DNA from: an uncultured Bacteroidales bacterium
Lineage (GTDB): Bacteria > Bacteroidota > Bacteroidia > Bacteroidales > Paludibacteraceae
NCBI GenBank assembly: GCA_900320865.1
Contig: ONTT01000009.1
Span: forward strand, 1-64,000
Length of the DNA: 64,000 nucleotides
Reading direction: 5' to 3'
Part shown: in pieces, positions 60,307-64,000 of the stretch
How the letters are laid out: each line of letters opens with the position of its first letter
Position numbering within the stretch: position 1 is the first letter of the stretch
Notes under the pieces: model-generated
What the model saw: the letters and a program-made list of their open reading frames with translations, nothing else
The model's database searches: none
Told to the model about the DNA's origin: nothing
Program-made: the position numbers and the translations under genes

Positions 60307-63300
60307 TCGCCTTGATCTTATATCCGCCCGCAGCCAATCCGGCAATAGAGAAACGTACCTGGTTTGGCTTTGTATTTCCTTCGGTGTATGCTTGTGATTC
60401 ATGTCCGGCAGGAACAGAGTTGCCGTTGTCGTAAAGCAGTTCCCAGCAAATTTTGACAGGAAGCACCGGTGTCGGGGCAATAGTCGGATTAGCAATAACA
60501 AAGCCTGTACCGCCCGCAGCCACCGGATCAAACATATAATTATCCAGTGTGATATCCGTTATCTCCGCTTTCTTAAAATAGGCAAAAAGTTCGATGCCTC
60601 CGGCGGTGGTATAAGTAGCTACGAGTTTATTACCGGTTGGTCCGTAATATTGTGTTCCTGTTCCATTATGACCGGTATAGTAACCCATGAAGGCATAACC
60701 CTGGGCGGCCGTTGGTAATGAGGCAATAGTTGGCAAAGCAGCATCATATGTGGCGGTTACGGAAGCTGTACCGCTGGAACCATAACCCGTTTCACCGGAT
60801 TGCGTTAATGTGATGGTATATATCTTTGCACTCCAATGCGCGAACAAATTAGTTGCAGATGCTTTATCCCAGGCACGTGCACTTCCAAGCACATTAGTGT
60901 AGTATTGTGTTCCTGTACTGGCATCGTCATAGTAACCTGCGAAGTTATAACCAGTCCGGCTATGCGCGGTAAGAGTTCCTCCGCCTTTCAATATGCTAGG
61001 CATCGCAGCATCATATGTTGCAGAGACAACTTTGTCAGCTCCGCTACCTCCATTAGCCTTTAACGTAACATCATAACTTGTGGGCAAGAATGTTGCTGCA
61101 ACAGTTACGTCATCGCTTGGCATCATGAACTGATTACTGGTAACCGTTACAGTTCCACCTCCAGCTTTGGTGACCGTCCAATGATCAAAGTGGTAACCTG
61201 TTGCTGGTGTCGCCGCTAATGTGATAGTAGTTGTTGCTACCGACTCGGTGCTTGTTCCTACGGCAGAAGCACTTCCTACTTTTATGGTATATGAACCATG
61301 TGTCGGATCGCCATGAGTAATCGTGTATATTGGATCTGCCGCGATATTAAGAGTCGGTTTTGTCGCGTCGTCAATGCTTTGGAGGGTTAATGTAATTGTT
61401 ACATTACTCTTGCGCGTCAAACCAAACTCAATAGTCGCATTCTCTGTATGTGTCTTATGTACGCCATCAATGCTACTTCCTGAATAAGTCGGCGTTTGAA
61501 CTCCGTTATAGTTATACGCTTTGTTATCATTGGGGTTAGCAACCGTGTTGACAAAATGGAAGTGATAACCAGTATTCCAAGCGTCACCAACTTGAGCGGA
61601 AGCCAATATAGCCATATTGTTAATCGTGTAGGTGTAAATTGCACGATTGACAGTAGATTGCGTCATTTGTGCAGGCGTTGCCCAGTTACTTATAAAGTCC
61701 GCATGGATATACAAGTTTCGCACAGCAAACTTCGCATACAGTGTAGTTGCGGAAGTCACATTAACGGTATATGGATTATCCGTGCTAACAGAAGCGGTGC
61801 AAGCCGCATCACTATACCAACCAACGAACTTGTATCCCAAATTCGGAGTGGCTGTGAAAGTAATAGATGTGCCGGTCAGTACATTCGTTCCTGAAGATAT
61901 AGATAAATTATTGCTAACACTACCGTAACTCGACATGCCCGTCCCTACACCAAAGGTTACGCTATAAATAGGCTTATAAGTAACTGTCAATGTCGTATTG
62001 CCGGAAGGCATAGTAGTGTAACCGCTATAAGAACTTTCGTTAACATCTGTTTCCACGCTTGTTGCGCCTATTGTGATATCATCCACATAGTATCCCGATT
62101 TTGCAGTAACTGCAATGTTAACGCGCTCACCGGAAGCATATTGCTTGGTCTGCAAATTACCTAAATCATTAGTTGTTAAGGTAATCGTTCCTTCCGTACC
62201 TGCAGCACCATTATTTGTGTTTCCGCTTGAACCATTCGCTAAAGTGATGGTGTAATAAGTAGCTGGATCTTGCACCCAAAGTTTTTTGTTAGTGCCTGTA
62301 TTTATAACCACCCAAACATCTGACATTGTGGAGGATACATAACTTGATTTTGTTTCATTTGTAGAAAGGGAATAGACCGTACCCTTGGTAACTTGTTGAT
62401 CACTGCTTGTACTTGAATTGGTGTTATATGCATTAGATCCATTATGTACTTTCCAATAGTGACTTGCAGTAAGAGTAACTGGCATGTAGTATGTGTTAGC
62501 AATATCACGATATGCGCGGTCAAATTGATATGTTGTAGGCTTGCTCCAGCCTCCGAAATCCGCACCTTCCATGTACCAACCGGAATTGGATTTCGTATAG
62601 AAGTTCGCTGTCAACGTACCTGTGCTACCTGAGCCATTACCATTCAGTGTATAGGTGTTTGTTGTTGCAGAACCGGTGGCATTACCGCCTGTCGTCCAAT
62701 AGTCAAATCCATAACCCGATTTGGCGGTTGCCACTACTGTACGACTTGTCGTCACGCCCGCTGTCGTTGTGTTTCCCGGCGTGAAGGATGAGCCGCCTAC
62801 CGTCAATGTTCCTGCTCCCGAAGGACTAACATTCACCGTTACGGTCGTCATGTTCTCACTCCAATTTGCATAAATCGTTCTTGTTGATGCATCCACATCC
62901 CATACATGCGCACTACTACCATCCGTATTATAGTACTTAGTTCCACTTCCTCCGGTCGAGCCATAGTATCCCAAGAAAGAATAACCTGTTTTGCCCGGCA
63001 TGGTAGTTGAAGGCATTGCTGCATCATACGTTGCAGTTACAGATGTAGAACCGGTTGTTCCACCCTGTCTATCCAAAGTAACAGTCGTGTTTTTTGCTGT
63101 CCATTTAGCATAGAGAATCTTGTTTGAGGTAACTGTCTCTGTGCTGAAGTTCCATGCGTTTGTGCATGCAGGCTCTTTGTACCAGCCGCCAAAAGTATAA
63201 CCTGTTGCTGTCGGAGCGGGACTTGGCGCTGTTGCCTTACCTCCGCTTAAAATGCTTTGAGTTGAAATGGAACTTCCATGCCCTTGCAGATCAAACGAAA

Positions 63301-64000
63301 CGGTATAATAATTACCTGCACCATAGGTGAAGGTTACGCGTTTTTGGACCGTAATAGGGTCAACGGTATAAATCTCTATTGCAGATGTATAGACACCGGT
63401 GGATGTAAAGTTGATGGTCGAGAACGAACCGGAGGTAATCAAAGTGGACGCATCTCCGGAAGAAATAAGGTTTCCATTAGAGTGGAAGCCGCCTCCCGTA
63501 GTTCCGGCATTCGCACCTCCGAATTCTGCAATACGATAATAATAGCCGCTGTTTCTAGGAACGTTGGTCTTGAAACTGACCGTCATTGTTTGTACACCCG
63601 TACTTCCGCTAGAAGGCGATGCGGATACTTCGGAAATCGTAATTGCCGTCCATTTGGCGTAGAGTGTCTTGTCGCCATTAGCAGAATTCGAAATGCTGGT
63701 TACGGCGTCACCGGTACAACCTGAATTGTTATACCAACCGGCAAAAAGGTATCCAGTTCTCACGCCATTCGTTAGCGCGGCAATACCCGTTCCATAAGTG
63801 TAAGAACTCGGCAATGAGCCACTATTAGAACCGGAATATGCACCTCCTCCTTGATCTTTATACGTGATGTCATAGTTATTCGGGGCCCAAGTTGGATAAA
63901 GCGTTAATGCGTCATTTGAAGTATATGTTGCCCCAAGGGCATAAGATGTTCCACTCGTTCCGTTTGAATTAGTGTTCCATGCTGTTTGTTGATAATAACT
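60230..64000 (-). CDS. Giant surface protein, N-terminal part (open to window edge)
   Basis: The frame is open to base 64000, so the true N-terminus lies outside. It is built from Listeria-Bacteroides (InlB B-type/Flg_new) repeats, at least seven, with cores such as GYTFGGWYKEPACTNAW and TLYAKWT, and a carbohydrate-binding-like segment (GADFGGWSKPTTYQF). The frame ends at 60230, shortly after the point where homology continues in another frame. The whole gene spans at least 56568-64000, roughly 2470 codons. Confidence 0.8.
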   Translation of the reverse strand, partial: SYYQQTAWNTNSNGTSGTSYALGATYTSNDALTLYPTWAPNNYDITYKDQGGGAYSGSNSGSLPSSYTYGTGIAALTNGVRTGYLFAGWYNNSGCTGDAVTSISNSANGDKTLYAKWTAITISEVSASPSSGSTGVQTMTVSFKTNVPRNSGYYYRIAEFGGANAGTTGGGFHSNGNLISSGDASTLITSGSFSTINFTSTGVYTSAIEIYTVDPITVQKRVTFTYGAGNYYTVSFDLQGHGSSISTQSILSGGKATAPSPAPTATGYTFGGWYKEPACTNAWNFSTETVTSNKILYAKWTAKNTTVTLDRQGGTTGSTSVTATYDAAMPSTTMPGKTGYSFLGYYGSTGGSGTKYYNTDGSSAHVWDVDASTRTIYANWSENMTTVTVNVSPSGAGTLTVGGSSFTPGNTTTAGVTTSRTVVATAKSGYGFDYWTTGGNATGSATTNTYTLNGNGSGSTGTLTANFYTKSNSGWYMEGADFGGWSKPTTYQFDRAYRDIANTYYMPVTLTASHYWKVHNGSNAYNTNSSTSSDQQVTKGTVYSLSTNETKSSYVSSTMSDVWVVINTGTNKKLWVQDPATYYTITLANGSSGNTNNGAAGTEGTITLTTNDLGNLQTKQYASGERVNIAVTAKSGYYVDDITIGATSVETDVNESSYSGYTTMPSGNTTLTVTYKPIYSVTFGVGTGMSSYGSVSNNLSISSGTNVLTGTSITFTATPNLGYKFVGWYSDAACTASVSTDNPYTVNVTSATTLYAKFAVRNLYIHADFISNWATPAQMTQSTVNRAIYTYTINNMAILASAQVGDAWNTGYHFHFVNTVANPNDNKAYNYNGVQTPTYSGSSIDGVHKTHTENATIEFGLTRKSNVTITLTLQSIDDATKPTLNIAADPIYTITHGDPTHGSYTIKVGSASAVGTSTESVATTTITLAATPATGYHFDHWTVTKAGGGTVTVTSNQFMMPSDDVTVAATFLPTSYDVTLKANGGSGADKVVSATYDAAMPSILKGGGTLTAHSRTGYNFAGYYDDASTGTQYYTNVLGSARAWDKASATNLFAHWSAKIYTITLTQSGETGYGSSGTASVTATYDAALPTIASLPTAAQGYAFMGYYTGHNGTGTQYYGPTGNKLVATYTTAGGIELFAYFKKAEITDITLDNYMFDPVAAGGTGFVIANPTIAPTPVLPVKICWELLYDNGNSVPAGHESQAYTEGNTKPNQVRFSIAGLAAGGYKIKATLLIAAEERSSAKEKYRSLSPVAIR

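Noticed and set aside
63627..63814. 63814 as the true start of the giant repeat protein
   Set aside because: The start codon is a TTG in the middle of a repeat and the frame stays open with repeat-type sequence to the window edge.
1..64000. tRNA, rRNA, prophage, insertion-sequence transposase or oriC
   Set aside because: None was recognised on either strand by reading; no cloverleaf, transposase motif or DnaA-box cluster was found.

Overview
The window reads as a piece of chromosome from an anaerobic, probably host-associated member of the Bacteroidota, order Bacteroidales. The evidence is the promoter type (YTTG-N20-TAnnTTTG, found 13 times), Bacteroidota-restricted families (DUF4290, DUF5686, DUF3127, DUF6242, EFR1-type ferredoxin, PD-(D/E)XK/GxxExxY proteins), BspA-like and Listeria-Bacteroides-repeat surface proteins, and few Shine-Dalgarno sites. 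No rRNA, tRNA, phage genes, transposase or CRISPR array was seen. Most of the window looks close to 50% G+C by eye. The stretch at about 7.5-11.0 kb and the island at about 55.24-56.02 kb are clearly AT-richer. || Layout: 1-3.6 kb is a tightly overlapped minus-strand operon (decayed YjbR gene, DUF4153 membrane protein, maltose/galactoside O-acetyltransferase, DUF1295 membrane protein, small hypothetical, lipoprotein running off the window). 3.7-6.8 kb holds hsp20 behind a sigma-54-type promoter, an EFR1 flavodoxin-ferredoxin protein, and a flavodoxin-HAD nucleotidase-YdeI operon. 6.9-11.5 kb is an accessory block: hairpin-rich spacer, a 6S-like RNA, a BspA-like LRR surface protein, a PD-(D/E)XK protein, an orphan C-terminal tail and repeat DNA. 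11.6-15.0 kb (+) is nuclease-DUF4290-prs-glutaminyl cyclase. 15.0-20.5 kb (-) is rpmH-rbfA-FtsX/lipoprotein fusion-xerD-DUF5686. 20.6-25.2 kb (-) is DUF6242-pgk-DUF3127-phosphoesterase-recO. 25.3-28.6 kb has 5-FTHF cyclo-ligase (+) and ddl-polyprenyl synthase-hypothetical (-). || 28.7-39.9 kb (-) is a surface operon: a 490-aa secreted protein, a 2265-aa adhesin with about 18 CDSI-type repeats, a beta-barrel, then xseA and a ComEA-like HhH protein. 40.0-42.7 kb is an atypical response regulator-rpe-comEC. ansA-pepD diverge from it (42.8-45.3 kb). 45.4-51.7 kb (-) is typA-tig-mpl-dCMP deaminase-ctpA. 52.0-52.5 kb has a structured leader and a tiny secreted protein. 52.5-55.2 kb is tgt and lptG separated by a 0.5-kb foldback element. 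55.2-56.0 kb is a GxxExxY island bounded by perfect 16-bp inverted repeats. Then come panD and a giant (more than 2400 aa) repeat surface protein, split by a frameshift and running off the right end. || The most interesting patterns are: (1) heptamer (7-bp) tandem repeats with different sequences but the same period in nearly every short gap between co-directional genes; (2) two inverted-repeat-bounded elements; (3) an extended, near-invariant promoter architecture, including one palindrome serving as the -33 box of two divergent promoters; (4) protein oddities: a trigger factor lacking its PPIase domain, a response regulator lacking its phospho-Asp, an FtsX-lipoprotein fusion, and a stand-alone sorting-domain-like miniprotein behind a structured leader.
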